Assembly (NCBI GenBank): GCA_037157565.1
Contig: JAZHRO010000012.1
Location: forward strand, 6,846,501-6,910,500
DNA length: 64,000 bases
Origin: Thalassia testudinum
Lineage: Eukaryota > Streptophyta > Magnoliopsida > Alismatales > Hydrocharitaceae
Direction: 5' to 3'
The translations under genes and the position numbers were made by a program. Shown here one piece after another: positions 22,719 through 35,715 of this stretch (position 1 is the stretch's first letter; every line of letters begins with the position of its first letter). The notes beneath the pieces are model-generated. The model had not been told where the DNA came from. It worked only from the letters and a program-made list of their open reading frames with translations, and ran no database searches.

Positions 22719-24797
22719 TGTTATGAAAATTTCAAATTCTTCAAGGTGGTTTATGAAAATTTTGCAATTTTCTACACACTTGAAAAGCTATGTGGGGACT
22801 TTGAACAAATTTTTCCCTTAGTGGAGGGGTTTCTTGCACCATTTCCACCCCTCCATTCCTTCAGATAGGATCGCCTGCATAAACCAAAGCTCAGGGTTGC
22901 CCTTACACTTTTCTCGACCCCACATGAATCTAGAACCCTAAACCCCCCCACTATAAAAACCCTACCCTCCCAAACCTCGAGAGGTGTGCCCTCCCTTCCC
23001 ACCTCCCTTATGACCTCAGTTGGCATGCAGCCCCTCCACCCCTTCTGCCACAAGTTGAGGGAGGGAGAAACAGCGAGAGACAGAGAGGGTGAGAGATCGA
23101 GAGGGAGAAAGAGGTAGGGTGTACCCTCTCCCTCTATGCAGTGCACGGGAAGAGCAGCCCTCGTTGCTCGAGGATGAGGGGCGTGTGGAGAGGAGCAGCC
23201 ACTCACTGCTCGAGACGTGTAGTGCGAAGGGAAGAGCAGCCCTCGCTGCTAGAGGTTGAGGGGGCACGCGGAAAGAGCAACCGCTTGCTGCTCGAGGCGT
23301 GTAGAAGACTGGGACAAGGTTGCAGTGTGGATTGCAAGGGCCTGCGTGGACTGAGGCCGCAGGTTGTGCTACCTGAGGCTGCAAGCATGCAAATCAAGGG
23401 CAGTAGGACACTTGTATCCAGCGCAGCGAGCGGGGTACGTTCGCATACGCAGGTTTCGCATGTGTAGGAAGAGTCTTAGGTGGGTTCGAGACCTGAAACG
23501 AATTCGGAATCGCGCCCGTAAGATGTCATTGAATAGGTATCGACACCTTCTACGTTTTGGTTATGCTTTTGACACTCTTCGCCAACATTAGGTCCACTAG
23601 ACGATTCATTTTTTTTAAGCCTAATGGTCTCTCATCCACCCTCGTAGGCTCTAGTTTGACAACGGAGGATTCACATCCCGAGGAAGGGAGCACAGCAACT
23701 ACGAGGGGTTGAACGGGTCACTCGTGCCCCACCGTTTCCACCCCATTGAGGTAGAGTGGTAACTTCTATCCTATCATTTTAGTGTCGAATGCCCTAGATC
23801 GATAAAATATGTTAGGGCTAAGTAATTCTTTTGCCATGATGTGTGATTCCGAAATGCCCCATTGTCTCGACATTTGTTTTAGTTGTTAATTGTTATCGCA
23901 AATTGCCTGGTTCTCTCTCCTATATTTACAACACGATCCTCCTCAGAAAAACCCACGCACGAAGTGCCACTAAGGTCAAGTAAGAAGCCAACTATTAGCT
24001 ACAATTAGGAAGCAAATGTGAAACCTTAAGACAAATGTATACGCGATGAATTGATACATTAATGAACTTGAACGCTTGAAAAGTGTAGCACCAAGTAGGT
24101 AGGGTATTCATTTGAACCCTAAGGCAAACTGGAGATTCTATTTAATTGAGGAATAATGGCCTTGTCAATGCCTAATTGTTAGCGACTCCCCCCCGTAAGG
24201 ATGATCATGAACCCTAAGGTAAAAGCTAGAGGTTTGGCTTGTAATACATGAAATATTGGGAGTCAGTTCCACTTGATTTGGTTAACAATCAAACTAAAGA
24301 ATCTACTTGAACCCTAGGGTGAGCTAGAGCTATTGCATGAGTAGAAACTCGGAAATGAAATATCGAGTGATTTTGGAGTTAAGGGTGGTGGTGTACACAT
24401 GTATTACGTATGTATGTAATTGTATATGTATGTAACTATGAACACGTAGAATTCGGTATGTTTGTTGGTGTGTTTAATTATGTATGTGCGTGTACGCATT
24501 CTAAGTGTATGTTGGTGCTTTTACATATGTAAGTGCATGTATAATTTTGTTTCATAGAATTGTGCTTTTATACACGCATTATGCATGTATGAACTTAAGG
24601 GTTTTTTAATATTAATAAAGATCTAGCTGATGGCGACTTGTGAATTAATGAAGTTAACGACAACGAGATTGTTAGAAATAAATTAGGGGGTTTTCTTGAA
24701 CCCAAATGCAAAGTAAAGACATCTCTGATTGTGAAATGAACATGGAATGGTGGGGTCGAGATGGGCCATGTTGAGTACAGTTGTGGGAGTGAGCTGG

Positions 24798-27660
24798 TGT
24801 CACGACCCGGTTCCCGAATCCCTACAGGACACGAAAATCGGACCGACTCGACTGATCCCAAGACCCAGTCGTCCAACGAAAAAGTAACCAAAAAGCAGTA
24901 AAATAAATCACATTCACCATGCAAGCAACTAACAGTAACAAAAGTACAACAGTAAAGAAAGGAACTACTACAGTACACACCACCACAACAGTAGAGAATT
25001 AAAAATAGGTACAGAAATATGAAGTTTACAATAAAAGAGTACAAAAGTGCAACAAAATACTCACTACTATAGAAACGGGTACAACACAAGTACAACTACT
25101 GAGCTTTACTACGCCCAGCACCCTTCGCAGCTGTAGGCTCTGGCTGCTCAACACTTGGACCTGAAAAAGGTGGTAAGTACGACACGTCAACGAAACACTG
25201 AGTAGAGTGGCAACCAGCTAGCTAAGAGAAACAGTAAAGGTGGACAGGTAGCTGTTGTTTTCAATTTCTTTCTTTATTTCACTAACTATTCTTTCTTTCA
25301 TCACTTGGTTTATTTATCAGCTCTTTTTCTTGATCTCGAATGTTCCTCGTGGGAACGATCTTGATTGTAGTCTTTTCCGAAAAGTAGAAGTAGCACGTGG
25401 TGCTCTCCTAGCCGGGAGAGTCCCCCGTGGTGATCCTACCCTCAGTCAACCACCCTAAAGTCGCTGACAGATGTAACGGTGACTATGGCACGCGCGATAA
25501 ACGCATAGGTAGCTACCCCACACTAGCACGCGGTCAGTCATTTTCGTTAACGGGTGCACCCAAAGCATAGCACGGAACCAATATAGGGCAGAGCCCTCTC
25601 AGTAACAGGGGTCTAGCCCCTCCACAGTAACCAAACAGGGGTCTCGCCCCTCCACAGTCCGCGCACCCTCGCCTGACTACCCCTGTTTGCCCAGTGGGCT
25701 TAACAAGTCGGTGTAGGACGACTAGCTGAACCTCGGGCCCCGTGGGGTGGCTAGCTCTCTCCCTACACTAGCAGCTCTCCCCGGTACTTTGTACACGAGG
25801 ACCAAGAGTTGGTGCAAAGTGGCCAGACCTAACCCCGGGTCTCAACCCTAGGGCGGCTGGCTCCGCTCTGCACTAAGAGGTAACATGTGCTTCCCTTGGT
25901 ACCACGTACCCAAGGACAGCACACTTTCCCATTCACTTCTCCAGTTCCATTCTATTTATTTCCAGGAGCTCTACTCCTAATTCCCCGTAGGGTTCATGCT
26001 CATGTTTCTTAGGCCAAACCATACTAAGTTTCATCATTCAGGTTTATTCGCATATAGCATGTGTTTCCAACATTCAATCTTTCTTTTCCAATTTATATAC
26101 AAGCAGCTTGTATTTAATTTCAAACAACTGAAATTACATGTAACAGTTACTAACAACAGTACTCTTTATTTCACAGGCAGCTGTTATCCAATTACAGGCA
26201 ATCATTATCTACACATTCCAAGATTGCATTTCAGGCATTTAATACAATCATTCCAGTGTTTCTAGTTCTAGGATTCATGCCATACCCTAGGATCTATTAT
26301 TCAATCTAGTTTTTCTGGTTCTAGCATTCATGCCATACCCTAGGATCTATCATTCAATCTAGTTTTCTAGTCCTAGGATTCATGCCATACCCTATGATCT
26401 ATCATTAAATCTAGTTTTTTTTTTTGGTCTTAGGATTCATGCCACACCCTAGGATCTATCATTTATTCCAGACATGCAGTTAAGTTTGTAATTAACTAAG
26501 GGAAGTCACTCTACCCACAAAATCGGGAGTAATGGGGGCGTGATCGGCAGGTCCACGTGCCCCCGCAACCCCCAAGTCTGCAACAGAATGAGGTCCTAAC
26601 ACAAGGATCAACCACAAGAAACCACTCAGAATAGGATAAAAGTATTTCAAACAAGTAGAGGAACTTATTCAGAGAAGAACAAAATCTTAAACGCGGAAAT
26701 CTGACCTTGAACGGACCCTAAACGGGTCAAAAACGACAACTCTGACTCAAATCAGATGTTTGGAACATCTTCCAGATGTCTTAAAATGGGTCCAGGTCCA
26801 TACCTCACTCTGTGCTGCTCCTCAGACGTCCAGAGATCCTGCTGAACCGTCTGGACCTAGTTCCAGACGTTCGACTATCCCTCCGGACATTTGGAGACGC
26901 TCTCTGCCGTCTGGTGCCTCACCCAGACGTCTGAACCGCGTGGGAGGGCATGTCCTGCACCTTCCCGAAGCGAATCCTGCACGCGCACGCGAAAACTCTT
27001 AAACATGGCATGCTACAAAGTTTCAGCCGAACGGCCTGCATGGCCGTATCTGCAAAAAGGAAGGTATAGGTGCAGTACGTACCTCTCAGTCGTCTGGAGC
27101 TCCCTCCAGACGTCGTCCACGTCATTTGGATGTAGGTCCAGACGTCTGATTCTGGGAAAAATCCCAGAATCAGGACCTCCTTCGTCTTCTTCCTGCTGCA
27201 CGCGACCATGCCGCGCAGCCGCTCGTCTGCTGCAGCAGCGTCGGGGAAACCTCCCCGACACACACTCCGCCTTGCGCATGCCGGCCGGCCTCGAGCTGCT
27301 CCGGTGAGCTCTCTCTCTCTCACGACTCGCGCACTCTCTTCTCTTCCCTCTCGCTGTCTTCTCTTCTCCGCCGCTGCACTCGGCTGCAGCAACTCACTGC
27401 TCTTGCTCTCACCCTTTCTGGAAGAAGGGGGGAAAGGATGGATGTGGGATGGCGTGAGGGAGAGGTGGGGATATAAGTAGTCGTGAGGGGGAAAAGGTTC
27501 TGCAGTCAACGAGGGGAGAGAAAGAGAAGAAGGCGGCTCGCGGTTGTATGCGTGCAAAAATTAATTTCTAGGCGTCTGGGAAGGTGTCTAGACGTCCGAC
27601 CAGATGTCTGAACCAACTCCCAGACATCTTAAAAGGGTTTTGGTGACACGGATCTTAACA
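24798..27660 (-). repeat. Solo LTR-S copy S1 (2863 bp)
   Basis: It starts TGTCACGACCCGG and ends GATCTTAACA, so on the minus strand it runs TGTTAAGATCC...GGTCGTGACA. Target duplications are GCTGG (24793-24797) and GCTAG (27661-27665). It interrupts the older copy S0. AGACGTCT-type palindromes are clustered at 26755-27160 and 27560-27630. A minus-strand TATA-like word is near 27472. No gag or pol is attached on either side, so it is scored as a solo LTR. Open frames inside (for example 26919-27557) overlap in several phases and have no recognisable domain. Confidence 0.85.
26268..26465. repeat. ~52 bp tandem repeat, four units, inside S1
   Basis: The words GGATTCATGC or close variants start at 26271, 26324, 26376 and 26433. 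Each is followed by CATACCCTAGGATCTAT and a poly-T-containing spacer. The same unit occurs three times in S3 and once in S2. Confidence 0.9.
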
Positions 27661-28639
27661 GCTAGCCCTCGAGTATGCACATACCGAGGAGAGCCAACCA
27701 TCCCTTTGTGTAGGGAGAGAGCTAGCCTTCCCTCGAGTTGGAACCCAGGGTAGGAATGGCCTTCCTACACTAACTCCTGTTAAGCCCACCGGGCCAATCG
27801 GGATAATTGGGCGAGGGTACGCAGACTGGTGGGGGGGTGCGGCCCTTGTTCTGTTTTGTGTAGTACGGCTTAGAGCGTATCCGTTAGAGGAAACAGCTGA
27901 CCGCGTGCTAGTGCGGGATAGCCCCCATTTGTTTATCACGTGTGCCGTAGTCACCACTACATCGCGACTATGACCCCAGAGTGGTAGACCAGGTGTAGGA
28001 CAAACGTGAGGTGTTCTCTCGACCAGGAGAGCACCACGTGCACTTTCTGCATAGCTGGAAAACTTCAGCAAGATCGTTCTGTTAGGGAACATGTGAATCA
28101 AGAGATAATGGGACCCTTTTCTAGAAGAACCAAAATCACAAAACAACTAGTACCTATAAATGGAAATAAAACATGAAAATGTTTGAAATATTTTCTGCTA
28201 TATAAAATGTTTATTACTTTTCTCTTTAGTTAAATTATGTTAGTTGAATGTACACTTGCCACTCTACTCAGCTTTCGGCATCGTCTACCACTTGTATTCA
28301 GGACAGGGGGTGAGCGGCCAGTTCCATCGGCTGCTGAGGGAGTTGGGCCTAGCCAAGACTAGCCTTAGTTGCTTCCATTTTCGTTTTGTTGTAGTTTGAC
28401 TTTCCTTTCTATTGTCTTGAGTATCTGTTTTGGAATTAGTAGGTTAGTTTCTGTCTTTCTAGTATGTTATGATGGCTATGATGTAAATGTGTTATTCTCT
28501 TGTGGTACTATTTCAGTTACTGTTTACTCTACAGCTTTCTGTCTTTTATTCATACTTTTAGTTATAGTGCATGTGTGGAAATTATTATGGTTTGGTTTAT
28601 TACTCGTTGGGTGAAAGGGTGATGAGTGGCTACTCATCA

Positions 28640-31600
28640 TAGCTAAAAAGCTAAAGTTAAGCTAGCAACTGGGTTAAACAATATCAAATTAACACATAAA
28701 AAGGGCTAAGTGTGGGAATCTAAGAAAATGACCTAAAACATTAATTCTATGTTAAAATTGTATAATTAGGTCATTAAACGAGATATTCTTGAGCAAAACG
28801 TCAAATGGTGATCTGAGTGTTAATTAAACACATAAACAAGTTTAAAAGATCAAATCAAAAGTGCAATTAACTTTCTAATTGTTCAATTAAGCTTATATAA
28901 AAACTTGAAAGCATTTGGACATCATTAAGGCCTTGAAATTTAGGATTTACATTTAGGTCCTTTATGCATTACATTTCCTTCATTAGAAAACTTCTTAGGA
29001 CCTATTTGTAACCTGCAAGGACCTATTTGTAAGCCCTAAAGGACCACTCCGTAACCACTTTCTATCACTTATGGGCTCTTATGCAGTTTTCATACCCCTT
29101 CGTTAAACGACATCCCTGCAATTTACGCAACAAATTTTGCACGTTTGGAGCAGCTGTGCGTGCATTGTTCATGTGTAGAACACACACCATCTTGACAGTC
29201 AATCTCCCCTTGCCTCTTGATCTATGGCTGGATTTGACTCGAACCATCACACGACCTGGCGCGTGTGGTCACCACTACCCTCAAATCCCATCTTACGGTC
29301 AGATTTTTAATTGGCTACCCCGCGCACTCTCTACTTTCATTCTCACCGCCGGTGCCCTCGTCGAGTAATTTCACTCACGCGGTGCCTAAATCCACTTTCT
29401 GGCTACTTAAGCACATCCTTGGTCAAGCGCGCAAAGGATTGCTCCCTCCTCCCTGAGCGATCACCTTCGTCTAATCTCTAGTTCTCTCCCTCATTCCTCA
29501 GCCGCATCTATGACAGGGGTGCAGCCTTCTCCTCCTCAACTTCGTCGCTACAGTGACCAGCTGCAGGCCAGGGATCCCATTCCTTGCTGGAGTCTTCCCC
29601 ATCCTCTTTCGTCGCTGCAGTGACCAGCTACAGCCCAGGCATCCCATTCTTCCTTTAGATTAGATTTTAATGCTTTCTTAGATTAGATTTAAATGCTTTC
29701 TAAGAGTAGGAGTAAGTAGAATTTGATCTGTTGTTCTGTTAGTTTAGCATTAGGAGTAGAGTTAGATTAGAATTCCCCCCCTCACCTCCTCTGATCATTC
29801 CGGATAAAAGGGGATGGTTTCACACACTCATTATTCATGATTTTCTCCCTCTCCATGTTTTTCATATCGCTTCTTATTCCCGCGATTTGTTTCTCGCAAT
29901 TCACCCACTCATTAGACCTAATTTCAGATCTGATTGGTTTCTAACCTCAAATTTGAAATTAGTATCAAAAATCACATTAGGAGCTTCCCATTCATCCCAT
30001 TTTTATCACAAAAGCCCCTAATCTGAGCTAAAATTGAATCAGTTTGCTAGATGTTTTATGAATTCAGATTTCAAGGATTTTTATCCATTTTGGGCTTTGA
30101 ATGTTTTGATCTAGAAAACTGAGATATCTTTGATTGCGATTCACTATTTGGTTGGAATCTGAGGTGATTATGAAGTCAGAATTCACCTCAGATGAGCCAT
30201 AATCTGATTTGGATTTTCGTGAGGATTTTAATGCCTTGAATGCATGATAGAGCTAAGGAAAATCACTTTGGTGTCTTGAGGTTCTATCTTGTATGCAAGA
30301 GTTGTTTGTAAAGGGGAAATCTAATTTTCTAACCTAAGGAGTTCTTAATACTCATTAAGGTTTCCAAAGTCTGGGATTTAAATGTGTGTTTTAGATGGAC
30401 TGATTTAACTCTTTCTACATGCTGTCTATAGCATTAGAAAGAGCTAGATCAGCTCTCTTTTAGATTTGATTTGATGAGATTTTCTCGACAAGGGATCTTG
30501 ATTTTAAGATGCATTCCTGAGTGATTTTTTTGGGATTTGTGAATTGAAACCCTTGTCAGATGGTATTTAAGTGATTTTTGTTTGAGTTTTGAATCCCAGA
30601 TTCATAGCAATTTGCTACAATTGTAGCTACATTCCCTTCCTTGCTGCAGACTTGGTTTCATTCTACATGGATTAATTGCAGCAACAGTTAAGCCATCTGG
30701 AATTCAATCTAGTTATCTGCATTGGTTGGAGACAGCAGCTTCAACTGCTGTTTGTGTTGGAGTTTGCAGCAGTGCTTCCAGCAGCAACATTGCTACTCTA
30801 TTCTTGCTCCTGCTGCTGTTGTATTTCTACTGCAGTAGATGCTGGTCTAAAGACAAGGACTGTAGGCTTAGGTTTCAGTTCTGCAGATAGCTGACATGTA
30901 TATAAGGTTGTGTATAATGTGTATAAACATTCTTATATTGTTATAGGTTTTTAAATGTATTTGATTGCTTGTCAATTCAGTTATTCAATTTTTGTTAGCT
31001 AAAGATTTTTACCTAACTGTCCAAAATTAAAAATAAGTGAAATGTGAGTTGAATTTCATGCTTAACTGTTCTTATTCTTTCCTTTTCATTTGTTGAGCAT
31101 AGTTGAGGCATTTCATTATCTTTCCAGCTCTTTAGTTCCATTCTTAGCCTTTAGGATTCATTAGAAAACCTTTAAAAGGCTTAGGATGAGTGAGATTTGG
31201 AATTCAATAAAAATTAGATAAAGACCTAAAAATAAAATAAAATAAACCTGTTTGATTGAATATTAGGTATTTCTTTAAATGTATACCAAGTTTCATGGTA
31301 ATCCGAACCCCCAGCTTGGTAGAATATACCAGTCGATGGTTCTATATACCATGAAACTTAATAAAAGAAACAAAACATAAAAAATCAAAAACATCTCTTT
31401 CTCCTCAACCATTTCTTTCCATCTCTTCTCCTACCTCCATAAAAGACATAAACCTCATAAAAGGCTGAAAAAACTCAAAAACACCTAAAAATCCTTTGTA
31501 TACTATGTATATAAGTGTATGTATAAGCTATGTTGTAAAGCTTATTTATCTATAATATAAACTATACATATATAGGGATTAAATAACTTATGTATATATT

Positions 31601-33460
31601 GTAGTATATAAATTAAGTATTTAGGTTAGATTACATTGTATATATCTTAATTATATAATTATTTATTAATTAAACTAACTTATATATACTATTAGGCTAT
31701 ATAAATTAGTACCCTCTATAAATAATCATATTAAGTTATAATATTGTACATACGTATTTATATGTATATAATGGACATATTTAACCATGTACCATAATTT
31801 AATTGTATCCATAGAATAAATAAGTAATTTATTAAGTTAATATTTAAGTTATTAGATTAAATTAAAATAAATTAGTAATTTAAGTTAAAACTAAGTTAAC
31901 TTATACTGTACATTTATACTAATGTATTTTAAGTAATTTAAGCCAATTTAAGTATATTTATAATGTATATACTATTTAAACTTAATTCATAAGTAAAACA
32001 GTCAAAAAATAAGCCATTTAAATGTAAATAAAATGGAAATAAAACTTGTAAAATATAATAAAAATATTTTTAAAATACCTTAACATATATACTAACTCTG
32101 TATAAGGTCAATTAGACCATGTATTAACTAATTTATATGTAATTAAAGAATAAAGCCTAAAATTATCTATGTATAAACGGTATGCTTTAGCTAATTTATT
32201 TATATAGTAAATATGATTAAAATTCTAAATTAATTATACAATTGTATAATACTATGTAAACTCTTTATTATCCTATAATTTCTTTTTATTTTATTATAAA
32301 TTATGGCCCTCGAATTGAGGGCCAAAATCACAAAATTAGAACATAGGCGTGCTGGAATTCCAGCGCTCAGACCCAGCAATGATAGCGCCACATCGTGTGG
32401 CGAAGAACCATTATAGCGCTATAAATTTCTTTGGTGCATAGGGAATGCCAATCGTCACGGGCGTCGGGCGCCCAAAACCACTAACCATTACCATTGAGCA
32501 TATGAGTATATCTGAGCATTATATGAGCATATTGTGTGGGCCGGGGGCTGGTTACTGTGGTAGGGCTTGATTAAGCCCAGTTATGAGTATAAAGCGTGAT
32601 TAATAGGCCTAATTAATGAACTAGGGCCGCACTTAGTAGAGGTCTGGTCCCACCCGATCCTCGGGTGCTGTGTATCCCTCGAACGGTGTGCCCACCAACT
32701 AAAAACCAATTTTTGCTAAGTAAAGGCCCTAATGACTGAACTCAGGAAGACAGCTAAGTGTTTGTTAACAAAGAAGAGAAGCTTAATAAAAAATCATCTA
32801 TAAGTATTGGCCGAAGAGAACATGAGGAAGCATATAAGTATAAGCAGTATAGCTATGTATATGTATATATAAATAACTACGTAGATTTACTGACAGAATT
32901 AACTGTCACTATAAATAAAATAAGTGTCGCTAAAGACTCTAATTTCTACCTTAGATTTTGTACATGATTTTTTTTGGGGTTTAGCGACGTTATATCTGTC
33001 ACTGTAGATGTTATATATGTTACTGTATATGTTAGTATATTAAGTTAAGTTAGTTTAGTATGCATTATTACTTAATATTGTATACATAGGTAAATATTAG
33101 TAAGATGACTTATAAATAAATAGTATAGAGTATATCTAGGTATTGTTTAATGCCTGTTTGTAATTAATGTTTGCAAGCATTTCATTGATTCTCTTTTGTA
33201 CACAATTAAACCATTAATTCATTCATATTGATTCATTTATTCATTCATTTTTTATTGTACATAAAACTGATCTTTTTGGAATTAAAGAATAATCTTGGAC
33301 TTAGAGATTGATGTATATCAATAACTGCCTCCCAGTGAATGACCTGGAATAAAACAGTAAAAATTATGTAATTAAATAAAATGGACACAATAACGGTTTG
33401 TATTTGTGACACATACTACAACAACGACGATTTTTTATATGAACCGTGGTCGATCGCTTC
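28640..33460 (+). repeat. Candidate long LTR/leader of an Athila/Tat-like Gypsy
   Basis: This stretch precedes a tRNA-Asp-type PBS and a Gypsy gag, so it should contain the 5' LTR. A promoter-like GGATAAAAGG lies near 29811. A 43 bp word (TTCGTCGCT...CATCCCATTC) is duplicated at about 29542 and 29611. 31480-32300 is extremely AT-rich, with TATATA words, and is followed by a GC-rich palindrome cluster. I could not define TG...CA ends or find a second LTR. The open frame at 30676-30894 is Gln/Leu/Cys-rich low complexity. Confidence 0.35.
32305..32473. repeat. Cluster of short perfect palindromes
   Basis: GGCCCTC-GAATT-GAGGGCC (32305-32323), GCTGGAATTCCAGC (32351-32364), CGCCACATCGTGTGGCG (32386-32402), TTATAGCGCTATAA (32411-32424) and GGGCGCCC (32466-32473) all lie within 170 bp, at the edge of very AT-rich DNA. 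Confidence 0.85.
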
Positions 33461-33463
33461 ACA

Positions 33464-33580
33464 TTTTTTGGCGTCGTTGCCAGGGACTTTAAAACCCGAC
33501 AACAGCGTTTGTTTGTTAAGCGATTGATTAATAAATGTCGCAGAAAGTTCCTGTCATTATTTTTGGCGCCGTTGACGGGA
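33464..33580 (+). other. Two tRNA-Asp-type primer-site-like motifs
   Basis: TTGGCGTCGTTGCCAGGGA (33467) and TTGGCGCCGTTGACGGGA (33561) both resemble TGGCGCCGTTGCCGGGGA, the motif just inside the 5' LTR of Athila/Tat Gypsy elements. They are about 94 bp apart. Confidence 0.75.
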
Positions 33581-34816
33581 AGGCAACTTTCTATACGCCA
33601 AATTTACTCTTTAGTTCTTCATTTATATATAATTTTTGTTTTCATTCATTCATGTTCATTGTTTGTACATAATTATTCTTTTATTGATTAATTCTTTGTT
33701 GTATATACACTCTTTGATTCTTTTACTAATCATTTGTTATTTTTTGCAGCACTTGAGGAGTAGGAGTAGCGTCTTCTTCCAGGCGAAGGTCGTCTTCTTG
33801 GCGGACCCGCTGCACTTCTGACTCGACATCCAGGCGGAGTTTTCCTTCAGAGCAGCTGCATTAGTATTAGTAGTAGATTAGTAGATTAGTATAGTTTAGT
33901 TTAGACTTAGCTATATTATTTAGAACTATTTGTTAGGCATAAGTTGTGAGAGCCTGTTCTCACACATTTATTGTAATAATTGTGAACTTTCTGAATTTTT
34001 CTCTTTTATCTCTCGAACTCATCTCTCATCGACGCGATTTTTCCATTCACGATTTTTCGTATCGATTTCTTTCTTTGTTTTTGTTTGTTGCAAAATTTCA
34101 AAAATTCAAAAAAATTTTAAAATCCAAAAATTCAAAAAAAGATCTCATCTTTATCTAGCAGCAACATATCCTTAGGCATCCATCTTAGGTTGCATATTCC
34201 CTACTACTAGATTTTATTTCAAAGTCAAATTCCATACTGTAGTTAGGTACGCATTCTTTACCTTTCTCAAGCTCCTGCCATCCTTGCATTTGACTTAAAG
34301 TAAAAAGGCCATCTTTGTTTGAAAAGATTAAAAAGGCGAGACGAGCAACATAGAATTTACCTTAAAATCATTTGAATCAAATCAAAAGGAGACATTAAAA
34401 TTTGATTGAAACCCTAACTGAGATTTTCACGATTATTGTGTTGATTGCTATCGTACACACAACACGTTCACTTAAGATTCACTTACATGGGTTTCTACCT
34501 CATCTCCTTCAGCACCCACAGGATCTGGATTTGCATGTCAGTCTTATCCAGACTCCCAGTGGATTTTAGAGGTCTTCACTTCGCTAGGTCTATCTTAGGA
34601 CGCGTACAATTATTTGAAACAGTTGTTTGCGTACTATATTACTTTGTGTAGCAGCCTCTAGGAAAAGAATTGATTCTTCTCGCTTGCTTGTTAGATTGGT
34701 CTATGGATTGATTGAGATTTGATTGGGATTTCTGATTTTTGTGAGATTGAGCTAAGTTAGTCCTTTCCATTGAGTTGTGACTGATTTCTTAAAATTCGCT
34801 TTCAAAAATCGACTCA
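33581..34816 (+). other. Gypsy 5' leader
   Basis: This is non-coding leader between PBS and gag. It contains A/T-rich words of the AAAATTTCAAAAATTCAAAA type at 34090-34140, a common feature of Athila/Tat leaders. The small open frames here (for example 33930-34175) have no recognisable domain. Confidence 0.6.
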
Positions 34817-35715
34817 ATGGAAGGTAGGAGATCCCAGAACCCCGAGCTTGTACTTCCCTAGGGTACTAATGCCCAAGCCACCACATCCACTTTTATGCCT
34901 TCCACATCCAATCCTATACCTCCCGAGTCTCAAACTCCTATCCACTACTCCACACATCATGTGGATGATCATGATTCTGCACAATTTCAGAATTTCGAAG
35001 AACTTCCTCCACATCTTGTTGCACATCCTCCACCACCAAACCATAGGTTCCAACCTCCACCATATCTTAACTTTCCTAACCAACTACCACCGGAGAGAGG
35101 ACCTATGCCTTTTCTACAACACTTGTTTCATACACAAAATCAAATGAATACCCTTACCCAACAAGTGCAACAGCTTCCTCAAGCTGTTAATTTTTTAGCT
35201 AACCCCCATCATCAACCTCAACCTAGAAACCCTCAGGCACCACTTCCACCTCGTAGACGTCAACTACGGGATTACTATAATCCCGTAGTTGCCCAACCTA
35301 TGCCTGTGGTACGCTATCCCAATGGGGGTCGTGCTGCTGAACTGAAGTCGAACATCATTGCACTTATACCTCACTTCCATGGACTTGCTTCTAAGGACCC
35401 TTTCAGCATTTAGAGGAGCTAAAAAACCTTGCTCAAACTTTGGGTCCGCAAGGCCATGATCAGCACACGCTTTTAATGAAAATGTTCTCCTTTCATTAGA
35501 GATAAAACCACCTTTTGGTTCAGAACACTCGCGTGGACTACACCGATAGACACTTGGGCTTCTTTAAAACATGAGTTCCTAAAGAAGTACTTTCCCGTAG
35601 GCCGCACTAACGCTTTAAGGCATGCTATCACTACATTCACTCGAAACCAAGGAAAACAAATGCACGAGGCTTGGGAGAGACTTCTATGTGTTCACGATGC
35701 TTCCTCTTAGGCTTG
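34817..35715 (+). pseudogene. Athila/Tat-like Gypsy gag, broken and truncated
   Basis: The ATG at 34817 is followed by a stop at 34859, then a readable Pro/His/Gln-rich N-terminal segment to 35413. The segment RRRQLRDYYNPVVAQP and ELKSNIIALIPHFHGLASKDPF match the gag of Athila/Tat Gypsy elements. A frameshift near 35405 changes phase to HLEELKNLAQTLGPQG. After another shift the capsid motif FLKKYFPVGRTNALRHAI and QGKQMHEAWERLL is seen (35570-35700). Homology ends abruptly near 35715. Protease, RT and integrase are absent, so the element is truncated. Confidence 0.85.

Larger units (their letters stand above)
22719..28620 (+). repeat. Old LTR-S copy (S0), interrupted by a younger copy
   Basis: The left part (22719-24797) and right part (27661-28620) together match the LTR-S layout in plus orientation. 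The TATA region ACCCTAAAC...CTATAAAAAC (22952) matches CTATAAAACC at 43445. A GGTAGAGTGG word lies at 23751. The segments GCTAGCCCTCGAGTATG onward parallel 44911 onward and 55465 onward. The left border TGTTATG (22719) and the right border (about 28620) are uncertain, and the conserved 3' terminal GGTCRTRACA was not found. It is the most diverged copy. Confidence 0.6.

Noticed and set aside
26919..27557. 212-codon minus-strand frame and others in the GC-rich part of S1
   Set aside because: Compositional openness inside an LTR. No domain, and not kept in S2, S3 or S4.
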